From assembly GCA_949358305.1 (NCBI GenBank), contig OX442323.1, forward strand, positions 3,102,001 to 3,162,000: a DNA stretch of 60,000 nt, in the 5' to 3' direction. The notes under the pieces are model-generated. The model was given only the letters and a program-made list of their open reading frames with translations. It ran no database searches and was not told the origin of the DNA. Below, piece by piece: positions 23,601-33,600 of the stretch. Both the position numbers and the translations under genes were made by a program. Positions within the stretch are counted from its first letter, which is position 1, and each line of letters begins with the position of its first letter. Source of the DNA: Strigamia acuminata. Lineage: Eukaryota; Arthropoda; Chilopoda; Geophilomorpha; Linotaeniidae.

Positions 23601-23693
23601 CTCAGTCACTTCTTGATCCACGATTGGTAGATCGATCGCCACTCGTCTCTTCGCCGGCCTTCCTCTCGGTCTCTTCTCTGAAGGAGTCGCCAT
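20670..23693 (-). CDS. gag: Retrotransposon Gag with AT-hook, coiled coil and zinc knuckle
   Basis: The ATG at 23693 opens a 1007-residue frame, long for a Gag. Residues 8-14 (RPRGRPA) match the AT-hook core, a motif that binds the minor groove of AT-rich DNA. Residues of about 150-270 form a long Gln/Glu/Leu-rich coiled coil. A basic, Ser/Arg- and Gly/Asp-rich linker follows. The Ty3-type capsid region lies at about 620-800 (KEWFRRKDFTKWDDFVKQFM). One CCHC zinc knuckle (CNLCKKLGHWQKDC) lies at 965-978. The stop codon comes two codons after a slippery heptamer, so most product should be Gag alone and some Gag-Pol. Confidence 0.93.
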   Translation of the reverse strand: MATPSEKRPRGRPAKRRVAIDLPIVDQEVTESQELFEAMDQTANCNSAQLIVNEFTQALERQQPSPPSGQLDLNNPTGSGRSKSQNDDLNLRIQSSSAEHSLNSSPVQGAAQQDLENSNMEVSHSPVRVTMMDALREQARLEGVKVTSEMTVEQIHKAMVRKQSQKDVEIVRTSLQAEFERMRAEMHQQNAELKQQRANDHVKLLQLEQEKASWLITDEEQQQRLEQLNQAQKDLEIANENLRLANANLREANTNLMTAELTAPVRAREEIPSCSRNYENYAAEQAARAKRLAQRENEVFLARQQSVIDAGLAAKSQSTAEQLLRADLAAQARENEILRADLLTVQENFAVVVQKVQDVCGEDNFAKPAPVLQKGASKSPELIDLTSAKPKVSRQSSWTDSDDSRSSRGSRNSHHSRKKRKRQPDPTEYHSPKVPQNSDRFFSNSDQLIGLLAKKNKEREKPHDRGRSHDNPREGSPKRDCHNDIRDGPRYRGNPPGGDPPGGDSSDGHGGGHSRDHNSNGNRNGRGPPNGDRRPPDGDDPPDPDPPPNPNHESASDTDSSRPSVRGRSRHRTRSRTQRPDFYTKDEIDQLLRQNAQQQRKSRRDKIILQKISEFTSDKWTHQTTDEKFIRWDRVIPHAYNGNWQAGSNLLLEIFELGKVHSFSCEGALAHLVPRILVGGVKEWFRRKDFTKWDDFVKQFMFKFGESSEDIKTLWRCLKQRKGESLHSYMLRAENLLGRMPHAVTDATADDQFRAGLTEYSKNILMMSDAPDPGKFSELNEFMEVNQLRIDEKYKAYLTEAERSAYLKREKRLAEQNNETFNGLKLLQPPSYEDFLDEVDEKSSKKESSKKDVKNPHSVPKLHANITGAETPSSEAEEAEEEEETGDETMALLAKAAALLAKNNPVAGKWKPRMKPKNVSFDASKVNTERNSKSPAVSPERRSDARSRSASPAATKKKSPATDPCNLCKKLGHWQKDCPSSKKDKPVSTAEFEKAVKIITDMFRKNL
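20676..20682 (-). promoter_or_regulatory. -1 ribosomal frameshift heptamer A AAA AAC
   Basis: On the element strand the gag frame reads CGA AAA AAC TTG TAG. The heptamer A AAA AAC has the canonical X XXY YYZ phase for -1 slippage, and the pol frame (-1 to gag) is open across it and starts only five codons upstream. The stop codon follows six bases after it. A downstream stimulatory structure would lie left of 20670; I did not resolve one by eye. Confidence 0.85.
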
Positions 23694-23784
23694 TTTTCAA
23701 TGAGGATTTAGAAAGGATAGAGAAGAAAGATAAGCAAGATAAAAATGGCGGGTAAATTTTAACTAACAAAGTTATACAATGACT

Positions 23785-23802
23785 ATCCCGGACGGGCCCC
23801 CA
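23785..23802 (-). promoter_or_regulatory. Primer binding site, tRNA-Pro type
   Basis: Two bases after the 5' LTR the element strand reads TGGGGGCCCGTCCGGGAT. It starts with the TGG expected for pairing with a tRNA CCA end and differs at one position from the well-known tRNA-Pro primer site of murine leukaemia virus. Primer identity should be checked against the host tRNA-Pro genes. Confidence 0.85.
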
Positions 23803-23804
23803 CG

Positions 23805-24763
23805 TGCTGCGATCCGGGTTTTTATCCACTTAATTTCTAATAAATTAAGCAGAAACCGCAGGTGAATGCTATAAAAGACTTACAATCGGCGGCCTTAAAT
23901 TATCTAGGGGTTAAGTTTAAGGAAAAGAAATAAAAAGACAGTTTTATTAATAAAAATCACAAATATGTATTTATTCGTTTAAATTACAATGACTAGTTAA
24001 AAATATCACAATGGCGACAAGTCGCGAAATGAAATGAGCGGGAACAATGGAAGGGCTTGCAACGACTGTTGCAAGCTACAAAGCGCTAAAATGGCGCTTA
24101 AACAACACACAGTTGTTAGGCGAAGGCGAATTGTCTTCGTTTGCTGAACTCACGAACGATGGTCGAAGACGATGGTTCTCGTGGGCTCCTTCTACGGCTC
24201 GTGCGACGGCTCGGCGGCGGTGGTTGACGGCTGTAGGCGTCCGGCTCTCGTACGATGGCGGTGGCTGTCGTTCGCGCGGCAGCGACGGCGATGGTTCACG
24301 ATCGTCGGGAAACTTCTTCTTCTCGTTTGCTGGAATTAGCTACGGCTAATTCAAGCAGAATTGCTGGCTTTGTGCTTTGGGTGGCACAAAGATAGCAGGT
24401 GAAACTGAGTTACAACGGTCCTCTATCAATACGTATTGTCGGAGCAGATATCGCAGTGATGTTGAGGTTGTTGTTGTATTTTTCAGAGTCCCGATTTGAG
24501 CCAAGACGCGAGCCCAGCACGCTTCAATATTGCGCAGAAAACCTGCGCACTTAGCTCAAATGGGTGCAACTAGTGGTTATTACACCATATTGCACCATAA
24601 CGGCTAATAACCGTTTTCACCCCGGACAACCTGGGGTGATATGTGCCTAGAGAGGATTTCTCCCCTCGGTCACATGATCTGACTTGGCGTGTGCCACAGT
24701 CAAATTAATTAGAAGATAATTAATTTAATCTTCTAAGTTGGTGAATATTTTGAGATCACCACA
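23805..24763 (-). repeat. 5' LTR of the Ty3-type element
   Basis: This 959-bp LTR is followed on its outer side by the AACA target duplication. Because both LTRs are copied from one template at insertion, the small number of differences from the left LTR (mostly indels in an A/T-rich tract) argues for a recent event. Transcription of gag-pol and of the spliced ORF3 RNA should start here. Confidence 0.95.
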
Positions 24764-24767
24764 AACA

Positions 24768-27520
24768 GTGGTCAATTGCCTTTCGTCAAGGGTCCGGAAA
24801 CGGACAATTCTGATTAGATACGTATTCAGAATAATCCCGATGAATCTCGTTGTTCCAACATTCACAGATCAATACTATGCAATTTTTCAGCGAAGCAGTG
24901 ACACGAGCATGAAAGCAGTTTAGAAGAACGAGAATAAATTTTATTCAGAGAAACATTCCTAATTTTGGTTTCGTTGAAGCTGACACATCAGTCAATACTA
25001 TTTCTCATGATTGGCCCCACCAAAACCCTAATCTTTCAGGAAGTCGTAGGTCTTTACATCGGTTGATGCTTATTCAGCGTGGTAAAACAATTCTCGCTGA
25101 CCAGGCACTTGATATCTCATGGTCAGCGGTTTGATTTAGGTTGAGAAATGAACTTTAGGAGCAATGACCCCTTAGACAACCTAAATAAAGCTTTTATAAA
25201 CTAAATCGAGTGTGTCTAAGTGTGTTTTCAGGGCCGGCTTAGACGGTTTCTATCGCTCTTAATCAGGAACGATATCAAATGGACATCGTCACAATGCCGA
25301 ACAATCCGATAACTGATTACCAGGATATTTTAATGTAAATGTACATTTATTTTGGATTACTGTTAATAATTGTTGGGATTATGCTCGGATGGGGTTATTT
25401 GCATCAAGATGTGGTTGGAGATAAAATTGGACACGTGTTGCATTTGCATTTTCAACAGGAAGTGAGATTTATTCTCTTATTAGTTACATACTAGCTGTTC
25501 ACCCGCAGAATGATAAATCAATCAAAACCATAGATCAAACAAATATAAAAATACATTTTTGCATAAATACTTTATTCTCAACTAGAGACAGAAGTTTGCT
25601 TAATAAATCGATGATGACTAGGACTTTCAGTTATATTTTATCAAAGAAATTAAAGCGAAATGTTTCGTCTCTTTCGCAACGAATTTCGCCCACAACTGCT
25701 CACTCGTGGTCTTTGAATTCTAAAATAAGTAAATTAACGTCAGCAAACTTGGTGCGATTGGTAATTTTTTGTGAGTTCATTTGAGTTGTAGTTGTGTTTA
25801 CAATGTCTGATTGTGTATGATTTATAATGCAACCGTAACAATGTGCAGTTGCCAAGTCGTAATTGCTCGGCAACTTTAATCAATTCTCACATGAAATAAA
25901 TTAGTCGACTCTTGAAATCTCAAGTGAATACACGTTTTTCGTTTCTACAAATCGATGGAAAAGCTCAAAAAATATTAAAATAGAATGTTGGTTTTATTAT
26001 TATTATTATTAAATACTAGTCACGAGTTTGACTTACAAGTTTGACAGTTAAAAACTTACAAATCAATACAACACTTTGAGGAAAAAAAATGGTTGCTGCT
26101 ACATGAGTTAGAATTTTGAGATTGACACTTTGATCGTTATTCTGAAATCCTCTGCCAGTCTGCACGGGTGACATCGGATCTTCGAGGTGTCTTGTCGTTT
26201 CTCAAAATCATGTGTAAGAAACTCACACATGACACATTTCAAAGGGGGTGATTCATTCGCTTTAGTTTCTTTGCTCTAAATGTTTTATAGATGCACAGTA
26301 ACTGTTTTTCAATTTTATTTTAATTGTCAAAGATCGCTGAGCTGAAATTGGACTTAAAATCCGTTATTTGCAGTCTGGAAACTTTCTCAGTCTTGAATAA
26401 ACCATGTTTGGAAGTGCCTAAAAGAAATTCTGAAATTCTGGCAGAGCAATTTGGTTTCATTTTCAATATTTATATTAAATTTGACGTGATGAATAGTACA
26501 TGTGCTGCACACTGAACAGTGGCCTTACAGTATTGTTTTGATCTCGCGCCTCCACTTTTCTCATCAATCAAAATCACTGAACATTAACACGACAGCAGTC
26601 TATGAAAATTTGAAAATGAAATAAATGTGTGTTATTCAGTTTGGTGCAGACTTGACATTCGTGCGAATAAAGTTATTCGCTAAGTTTGTGCTGCACATGT
26701 GACGTAATCTGTTGGAATGACGAAATCGAGGCGGAACATGACCAGCTTGCTAAAAGCATTTGGAACGTGTGAAATTGAAATGGTTTTAAATTTTATGCAG
26801 TTGAGAGAAATTTTCATGTCAGATAAACAGATAAAAGTTCAAAGTTAAAGTGTAAATCAATTTAGTAATTTAGTAGATTGCGCGATCGCCCAACTGCATA
26901 ACAGCATTCGTGCTTTTGTTTGTTCATATCAGCCAAGTCGAAATTAAAAATGAAAAGGTCATGATTTTTACGGTTAATTAGTCGTGTTAAGTGCTGCTGA
27001 CGTAATACAATTTTACATAATCCCAGGTTTTATCTATTGTGTGTTCGTGTGGTCAGTTGCGTCTAGGCCTAACGCACAAAATACAAACAAGACTACTCCG
27101 CGTGTTTTGAATATTGATCCATTTTTATTTTACTCTTCAAGAAGGTCATCCTGCAGTAAGAAACTTTATTATTATTATTATTAAGCCAAGACAGATTTAA
27201 AGTGTAATGAAATATTCATAAAGCTTGAAAAATGTATCTTATGGGCACTGAAAACTAAAGAAAACTTGTTTATACGATCATTGTAGGCCTATTTTTAAAG
27301 CGGAAGAAAAAGAAACTAATTTACTTATGCGTGCAGCAAATGCTAATATAATTAATTGAGGGGAAAAAAGAGCAAATGTCAAGCGAAATCCTAAAACTTA
27401 AATTGGTTTTTGGCACGATGTGATTTAAATATGCAAATTTCTATCGGCATTTTGTGTATACCCAATCGGCACAAATTCGAGTAAAGAAGAACCACGAAAT
27501 ATGCGATAGATTATATTAAC
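24768..27520. other. Decayed region between the retroelement and the vitellogenin-like gene
   Basis: No complete gene is seen. It holds a lone CD36-like first exon (25339-25461) and a diverged copy of the CD36 downstream sequence (about 26100-26910). The rest is AT-rich with short (ATT)n tracts near 25995 and 27168. Confidence 0.55.
25339..25461 (+). pseudogene. Lone CD36-like first exon, probable remnant
   Basis: An ATG opens 41 codons encoding a hydrophobic segment (FGLLLIIVGIMLGWGYL) followed by a polar helix-like stretch (HQDVVGDKIGHVL), the pattern of a CD36 N-terminal exon. It ends in phase 0 at a GTGAGA donor, the same phase as exon 1 of the intact CD36 gene. No matching exon 2 or 3 occurs before the vitellogenin-like gene, although the CD36 3' flank is partly repeated at 26100-26910. 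It is most simply a truncated tandem copy. A chance hydrophobic frame is the alternative. Confidence 0.45.
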
Positions 27521-27526
27521 TTTATT
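27521..27526 (-). terminator. Poly(A) signal of the vitellogenin-like gene
   Basis: AATAAA on the minus strand lies about 77 bases after the stop codon at 27603, the expected place for a short 3' UTR. Confidence 0.6.
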
Positions 27527-27602
27527 TCATAGCATTATAATAAGTTACAATAGAATAAATATAGATAAATATAGATAAATATAGATAATAGTAAAATTAA
27601 CA

Positions 27603-30600
27603 CTAGTTTCTCGGAACACACGATTGCGGAACACGATGCATCTGATCTTTCGCATAAAACGGCCTCGTAACGAACCCAGGGACGTTTCGAGCCGAAACTT
27701 GAACGTACAAGTCGAGGATCGCTCTATCGATGGCATTGGTATAGCGCTCGGTAGACACGCATCTCATACGAAGCAATTTATCGGTCGTGTCGGTGGCCAC
27801 GCAGTGATCGTCGCAGTCGACAACTGCCTCGGTCGAAATGCAAACGGTCTTCTCGTTTTCGTTCTTTATCATCAGCGGTGTCTTAAGCATACAAGATGCA
27901 GCTGTAAGAAACAAAAATTAATTTTTTTTTAATTAAAGGTTATGTATACGACTATACGTACCAATGTGTGGCGTCATGACTCGGCTGTTCGATGCGCTGG
28001 TGCGAGTGTCGCAGGTTTTGGTATTTTTGAGAGGCATTGCAGGGCAGCTGGCTTTTCGCAGCGCGTACGTCTGCGCAAAGTCGTTCGCGTCGGCGTACGT
28101 GCATTTCCTCGGCCCTCGAAGTCTGTTACGCTCCTGTGGGTTGTATTCTCCACAAACTCCGTGAAGTTTATGTCGCCATAAATTCGAAGTCTAGTGTGTA
28201 ATAAAAAAAAGGGTTAAAGTTGTGTTTATAAAATCAATTTTTTTTTTTACAATTATTTGCGTGAAATCGCCGTCGAACAAAACGCTTATTCGGTTGAATG
28301 TCAGGACGATTTTGTACAACGATGATGTTTTCACGATGACACCGAGCAATTTGGGTCCGTATTTGCCATCCTTGATGAACAGCATCGATCTGTCTTTCAT
28401 GGAATAGTTTCGACCGTTGATGACGACGTCGTGGATTTGGTTGGGGAAAATCTCGATTTTATTCCTCAGTTGGTGCACGGTCAAAACCTTAAAAAAAGCG
28501 TAAATAATCGATCGTTTCTATCGGTTTTTTCCTCATACTTTCTTGCCGTTTTCCCATCTGCTTAAAACCGAGAACAAATTAGCCGAAGAGGAATCGCCGC
28601 TCAGCAGGAATTCACAGCCGGGTCTCTCGCGGAATTTGAAAGTGTTGTTGTTAAAGTTGTCCACGTAACGGTTGCCAACAGTGCACGTTGCTGTTTAACG
28701 AGAAAAAAATTTTGATTTTAATTTTTTAATTTTTTTTTATATTTTTACGTGTCAGCGTGTTGTCCGAGAAGTAATTCAAAGCGCGGTGCGTGACGGTTCT
28801 CGAGATGGACGGACGTTTCACGTACGGATACCAATTCCCGTAGTATATCTGTCCGAATTTTAGCGTTTCGTGGGGTCGTGTAACTTGGACATCCATCACT
28901 GGAATGTGCGGACGGAATCGAACGACGATTTTCATCTGTTTTCTAGTGTTTTCGGCCATCGGATCTCGGCTCATGTGCGGATACATCCGCGATACGATGA
29001 AATCGCGGATGTGTTCGGTCGCATTGCGGATTGTACACTGAAAGAATTTCGTTAATTTCGTAATTACGACGCTAGGGTGAAAGAAAACTCACTTGCGAGC
29101 ATTTGATCGTCGCTTCGAACCAATCGAGCTTGGCTTGATCTTTGGTTTTCTCGATGCAGGCGAAGCTCATGGGTCGATTTTGAGCGACATCCTTCTCGCA
29201 TTGTTTGTAAAACCAAGGTTTGTGGTCGTCGTTTGTCGGCTTGAGTTGTTCCGGAGATTTCTTCGCCTTTATCTATAATGGAAATGCAATTTAATCGCGC
29301 TTCGGGGTGGGCGATGTTAATGTTTAATCGTTTTTGTACCCAGAATTCGATATTTTCGTCGGTCTGCGAGCAACTTCTTCCCCAGCTGAGTTTAGCTTTT
29401 GCGTTGACGTTCGCTTTCGACATGTCGGGAGTGGTTCTTCCGAAAAGACAAGGTGGTTTTTCATCGACGAGCTCGCTCTCCCAACACACCCACTTCTGAG
29501 GCGCGTTTCCAACCGGTTTCACAACCACTTTGACCGTCTTTCGCAAGTCTTGACGGTGTTTCTTCCAAACCACTTCGGTGTTGTAGCCTCTCATGCCAGA
29601 CCGACTGTTTATTCTCGCTTCGGCGCGGATCCAATAAGTGGCAACTGGAAAACCAAACACGTCAATATACAGTATACAGTATACCGGGTGTCCCAAAAGT
29701 AATTTCCAAAATACTTGAGATATCAGAAAACTGAACAAAAACTCATATAGGAAATCCATTACCTCCTTCGCCGATGGTTCCTTTCTCGACCTCGACGTCG
29801 CTGTTCTCGTGGTGCGTGGTTTCTCCAGACGATTTGCCCAACAGAGTCGCGTGTATTCTCTTAGGTATGCGCAAAATCCCCGACTCTTGGGCGTATTTGG
29901 TTATTTTTTGCATGAAACTTCCCTCGGAGCCTTCTTCGCTGGACGATCTCCTCGTGGTTTCGGCGCTGGAAGGTTTCATCTTCATCAATAAGTAATTCTT
30001 CAAGGAATCTTCACCGGAGGATATCATCTCCTTCAAGTGTCTCGCCATCGACTCGTCGCTCGACGAATCCGCGCTTTCGTCGGAAGATGGACTCCACTTT
30101 CTATCTTCGTATAGACAATCGATCGGTGCGTCCGACCAGCCGGCAACATCCTTCCACAGAACGTACCAGAAGTTGCGGTATCGTTTTTCGGGATCGGAAG
30201 CCGCGGCTTCGTAACGCCAATCCATATCGTATTGAAACTTGAAAAGATTATATATTGTTACGTGGGATTTACGCCCTGTTGGCTACAATTTTTTTTAAAT
30301 TATTATTATTATTTAGTACATACTTCGGGCAATGGCCACGCTTTCCACAAAACTCGATATTCCCTCATGTTCGCTCGCGCGGTGAGCCACCAGAAAGCCG
30401 CGATGCCGTACGCCGAATTCTCCGTCAGGTAATTGTAAATGGTGGCTCGGTCGTCCCAGAAGTCTTCGTGCTTCACTCGCAGCACCAGCGAGTCGTCGAT
30501 GAGCGGAAATTCGTACTGCGAACGTTAATATTAGCCGATTATTGCATAATTATTTCACGTGCGGTTACCTTTTTCGGGGTCATGACGTGGATGAATTCGA

Positions 30601-33600
30601 CCCATTCGTCCAGGGGTTTGAACTTCCATTTCTTTTCGATCGCGGTGAACGGTTTTGTGTGGAAATGAACGAGTTCCCGCGCACTGCCGGATTTGACGGC
30701 CTGGCTCGGCTGCACGGATAGAGATAAACTAGTCTTGTTGATGGCGAGTCGGGCGTGCGCCGCCATGACAGGGTTGCTTATTAATGCCGATTCGAGGCCC
30801 ACGCTGATGGTCGACTCTTCCGCCGGCATCCATACGCCGAGTTTTGTCACCGATTTGCCCGCGAAACTGATTTTAAAAAGATTTTCATTTGTTTTGGGTG
30901 ATATTTTGGATGATTATTTGCCACTCACTGTCCTCTGAATTTCAAGTCGCCGGAGTAGACGGTTCGCGAGGATTCGCGAGTAGATTTGATGTCGACATCG
31001 ACGCTGAGTGCGACTTGCATCGCGGATTGGACACTGAGCTCGACGTTAAAGCCGGAGTCGATCGGGAGTTGTAGGTAGACCTGGACCGGCATGAATGTTT
31101 TTTCGATCGTCATGTTCGTTTTCAAGTGGCTGAGGGGCTTGGATAGGGTTTTGATCGCGTTCACAATGGTGTCTTTGTCGATAAAATAATTTCGCTGTTG
31201 GAAATCCATAAAGGTGCGCGCAATGTGCGCCCAAAATTCGGGTTCGGTCGGGGATTCGACGCCGAGCTTGAATAAAAATAAATGGTGACAATTTACACTT
31301 GTTTACGTGTGAAAGAATGCTCACCTTGTGCGCCATTTGCGCGGAGCCTTTATTGCGCATTGGGGCATTGAGATTTGTCATTCTCTCCAAGAGAGATTGC
31401 TCGCTGAAAAGGGCGGATGGGCCGAGCAATTTCTCAACCAGCTGGCTGGTGTTGTTGCCGTAGAAAGCGAGCTTTGATGGAAAAAGTCGTTGGTTATTTA
31501 TACTGTGTGGGATTAAATATTAAAATGGCGAACTTTGAGGAGATTCGTGGTTGCTCCGGCGAGGAAGTTCTCAAATTGTAGGTAGAATCTTGAAGGAAGG
31601 AGGGATCCGGCTTCACCTAGTGATGACCAACGTCGGAAGGAATTTACATCTAAATATTCTAAAAAATTAATAAATTAAATGTGTTTTATTATTTTTTTTT
31701 TAGGGATAATAAATTTGAGTTTTGCTTACCCATTTCACCTTCGTCGTACATTTTAGTCGCGATCCATGCACTCGTGTCGTGTGTTTCATCGAGCAATTTA
31801 AGAGCAAATGCAGCGTGAGCGGATCTTGTAAAGAAAAATAATTAAAATTAATATTTCAAAAAATTAACAAGAAAGTATTTTCTTTTTGAGTAAAGGATGA
31901 GCAAAAAATACGAAATCTTGTGGTTATGCCTGGAAATCCATAATAATGGGGTTCAAATCAAATCGCGCCGAACATCGCAAAAATATGTATTTTTTTAGAA
32001 AATACGAAAACAAAGAATAGAGAATTATATTCTCTACGAAATAGGACTGGTTTCGGAATTTATCAAAGCCAATTTCATTTAAGAAATAAAAAGAAATTAG
32101 GCTTAAGTAGGCAATTCGGCATCCATTTTAGTTTAAGTGGCCGGCAGACGGCGCAACAACGCCGGAAGTTGAAACAAACACAAACGAGACGAAATCTTAC
32201 ACTTCTTTCCAACACGGATGAGTAATGTTCGCTAGAGATTTATACGTGGAGTAGACATAAGCATTAACCGTCACATCTTCCTCGTACTGGATCCTCGCAG
32301 CAATTTTCTCGTACAATCGCTCGCGAGTACTGCACGAGATGAGAACATCGAAAGCGGCAATTCGTACCTTGGAATCTTCATCGGCATTAAAGAAAACGGG
32401 AATTAAACGCTCTTTCACCTGTGATTAAAAAATAAAATATTGATTTCGGTTTAGCGAGCCTCGGAAATGTTTAATTCATCTTCCTTACCCATTCAGGATC
32501 AATTTTGGCCAGTGGAATTAACGCGTAAATTGTTTTCACTCGCAATATATTACTCGCGCCCACATCTCTCCACATGTATTTCTCAATAACCGGAATGATT
32601 TCTCTCACTGCCATGTTTCCTAAAGCCGACAATAGAGTGATCTTCCTCTCGATATCATCAACCTGTTGGAGCATCGCATCTACGGCCTAAATCAACAAAA
32701 TTTTAATCATTTCGCTCATTTTAACCCTAAAATCGGAGTCGGGTTTCATCAAATCTTGTTTCGGTTACCTAAATATGATGATATTTTTTTTCTTGTCTTC
32801 TAAGAATGCCTAACAAGGGGGCTAGCGCTCCCTTCAACTGTTTTTTTTTTTATCTACACACTGCGGAACCCATTTGCCACTTTAAGAATTCAGAATTCGA
32901 TGAAACGGGATTCGAGGAAATGACCCGACTTCGCTAAAATCCACTCACATTGACGTATCTTTCCCTATCCTCCTTCGTGCAGTAAACTTTGGGTGCTTTC
33001 GGAAGCTGGTAGGGCCCCGAAGCGCATGTTTTAGCGACCATGGAACCCCAGGACAAGAAACACGCGTCCACTAATTGGTCGCTGCTCGTGACGTGCGACG
33101 ATTTGCAAAACTCCATTACGTAGTCCATTAAGACCACGTTGGGGTTTGCAACGTGCGACGCGATTGTGGCCAACCATTGTACGGTTTCTTGAGTCGTGAT
33201 CGTTTTCCTGGTCGATGCGTCCAGAAGGAATTTAATGCACGGGTTCGTGGCGGTGACGGCAACGAGATCAAACAGTAATTTCCTGTTGTAACGATAAGAG
33301 TAACGTCAATTATAGAAGAACGTTTTATGCGCTCGGTGCATTACCGCTCGGTGGTTTTTGAGGAGAACTCGCGGGCTAATTGTTGAAGCTGAGAGTAGGT
33401 TAGAGTGAAGAGCGCGCGCTGGACTAAGGGGATTTCGGCTACGATCATTTCGAGTTGTTGTTCGGCGGGTGCTGAGGACATCCAGCGTGCCATTTTCTTA
33501 ATTCCTTGACGGACCTGGAGGGGAATAGTGGAATTAGATTGTTGTTTAAGTAGGGAAGGGTTTGAGTTGTTTGTGCCTCGTGGATGTAGTTTATTCCGTT

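Larger units (their letters stand above)
12404..24767 (-). mobile_element. Complete Ty3-type LTR retrotransposon with extra ORF3
   Basis: The element proper is 12408-24763, about 12.36 kb, and reads on the minus strand. The 4-bp target duplication AACA is at 12404-12407 and 24764-24767. LTRs start TGTGGTGATC and end GATCGCAGCA. The order inside is: primer site, gag, pol (protease, reverse transcriptase, RNase H, integrase), ORF3, polypurine tract. Gag, pol and the ORF3 coding exons show no internal stops or frameshifts, and the two LTRs differ mainly by small indels, so insertion is likely recent. Integrase lies after RNase H, as in Metaviridae (Ty3-type) elements. No env-like membrane protein is present. 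Confidence 0.95.
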
